Shown piece by piece: positions 14,062 through 14,288 of a stretch of DNA of 14,288 nucleotides (position 1 is its first letter; each line of letters begins with the position of its first letter). This DNA is from an uncultured Clostridia bacterium. Its GTDB lineage: Bacteria; Bacillota; Clostridia; Oscillospirales; Acutalibacteraceae. The notes under the pieces are model-generated. The model did not search any database. It was not told the DNA's origin and was given only the letters and a program-made list of their open reading frames with translations. The stretch is from the NCBI GenBank assembly GCA_937915775.1, contig CALGGQ010000174.1, positions 1 through 14,288 of the forward strand, given 5' to 3'. A program made the translations under genes and the position numbers.

Positions 14062-14092
14062 ATATAAAATAAGGTATATCTGTTTGCGGTCA

Positions 14093-14100
14093 CAAAGGTA
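14093..14100 (-). promoter_or_regulatory. Bacteroidetes -7 element upstream of mtaB
   Basis: TACCTTTG on the minus strand matches the TAnnTTTG -7 consensus and is identical to the ilvC element. The start of transcription would be near 14086, about 25 nt before the mtaB ATG. No TTTG is found at the usual 17-23 nt distance; one lies only 12 nt away, and T-rich sequence fills the expected place, so the -33 part is weak. Confidence 0.55.
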
Positions 14101-14279
14101 CGATTAAGTGAGCAAAAAAACGATAAAAAAACGGCTTTTTTGCAATTATTCGGTAAAGTGTAATTTTTCCACGAATTTTAACATTTCGTAATTCACTGAT
14201 TTATAACGACTTGCGAAAAAGTTACAAAATTGACCTAAAAAAAAACAAAAAAAAAGATACAACGTATCAAAAAAATGCC

Positions 14280-14287
14280 TAACTTTG
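14280..14287 (+). promoter_or_regulatory. Possible rightward -7 element at the window edge
   Basis: TAACTTTG followed by C fits the Bacteroidetes TAnnTTTG pattern on the plus strand and would drive a gene beyond the window, divergent from mtaB. No TTTG is found 17-23 nt upstream; that place holds an A-rich stretch (about 14237-14255). The rest of 14101-14279 is AT-rich and shows nothing else recognisable. Confidence 0.35.
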
Positions 14288-14288
14288 C

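Noticed and set aside
13060..14067. 335-codon plus-strand frame opposite mtaB
   Set aside because: Antisense to a radical-SAM protein with all six cluster cysteines; no independent support.
14255..14268. Inverted repeat GATAC-GTATC as an operator
   Set aside because: It is a single 5-bp half-site pair in an A-rich stretch, of a kind expected by chance, with no gene in the window to assign it to.
9258..14288. Right half as a transferred Bacteroidetes island in the Firmicute genome
   Set aside because: No integrase, transposase, tRNA, flanking repeat or attachment site is visible, the genes are core housekeeping genes with native Bacteroidetes promoters, and the joint breaks two genes at once; a chimeric assembly is simpler.

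Overview
The window joins two different kinds of bacterium. Positions 1 to about 9258 read as a Clostridia-type Firmicute, probably a gut Oscillospirales relative (inference). Evidence is strong Shine-Dalgarno sites, sigma-70 promoters (TTGAAA-N16-TATAAT and TTTACA-N17-TATAAT), a short archaeal/eukaryotic-type prolyl-tRNA synthetase and a Firmicute-order ATP synthase operon. From about 9258 to 14288 it reads as Bacteroidales, probably Prevotella-like: starts lack Shine-Dalgarno sites, promoters carry the TTTG/TAnnTTTG signature, and ilvC and mtaB are of Bacteroidetes type. The switch falls inside one reading frame, where atpC loses its C-terminal helices and continues into the tail of an unrelated protein. 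Both genes are cut at the same point, so a chimeric metagenomic assembly is the simplest explanation.

Layout, left part. On the minus strand, proS (2827-1388) is followed by galE (1316-300) and then the first 53 codons of a membrane protein (159-1) that resembles the N-terminus of a polyprenyl glycosylphosphotransferase. galE would supply UDP-galactose for such surface-polysaccharide work. Divergent from proS, a promoter at 3000-3027 drives the ATP synthase operon: atpB (a), atpE (c), atpF (b), a fused atpH-atpA (delta-alpha), atpG (gamma), atpD (beta) and the truncated atpC (epsilon). Apart from the fusion this is the standard order. The proton-binding carboxylate, Walker motifs and arginine finger are all present.

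Layout, right part. The hybrid reading frame ends at 9617 and converges on a minus-strand cluster, in transcription order mtaB (tRNA t6A37 methylthiotransferase), a GT2 glycosyltransferase, ilvC (ketol-acid reductoisomerase) and an inositol-monophosphatase-family phosphatase. ilvC has its own Bacteroidetes promoter and a roughly 130-nt leader containing a hairpin and a 22-codon reading frame.

The most interesting points are: the delta-alpha fusion, which conflicts with the 1:3 subunit ratio of F1; three tandem 7-nt arrays placed directly after stop codons, which close all three reading frames and occur in both halves; the ilvC leader; and the chimeric junction. No CRISPR array, transposase, defence system, rRNA or tRNA was seen. 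No stretch longer than 300 bases is without a gene.
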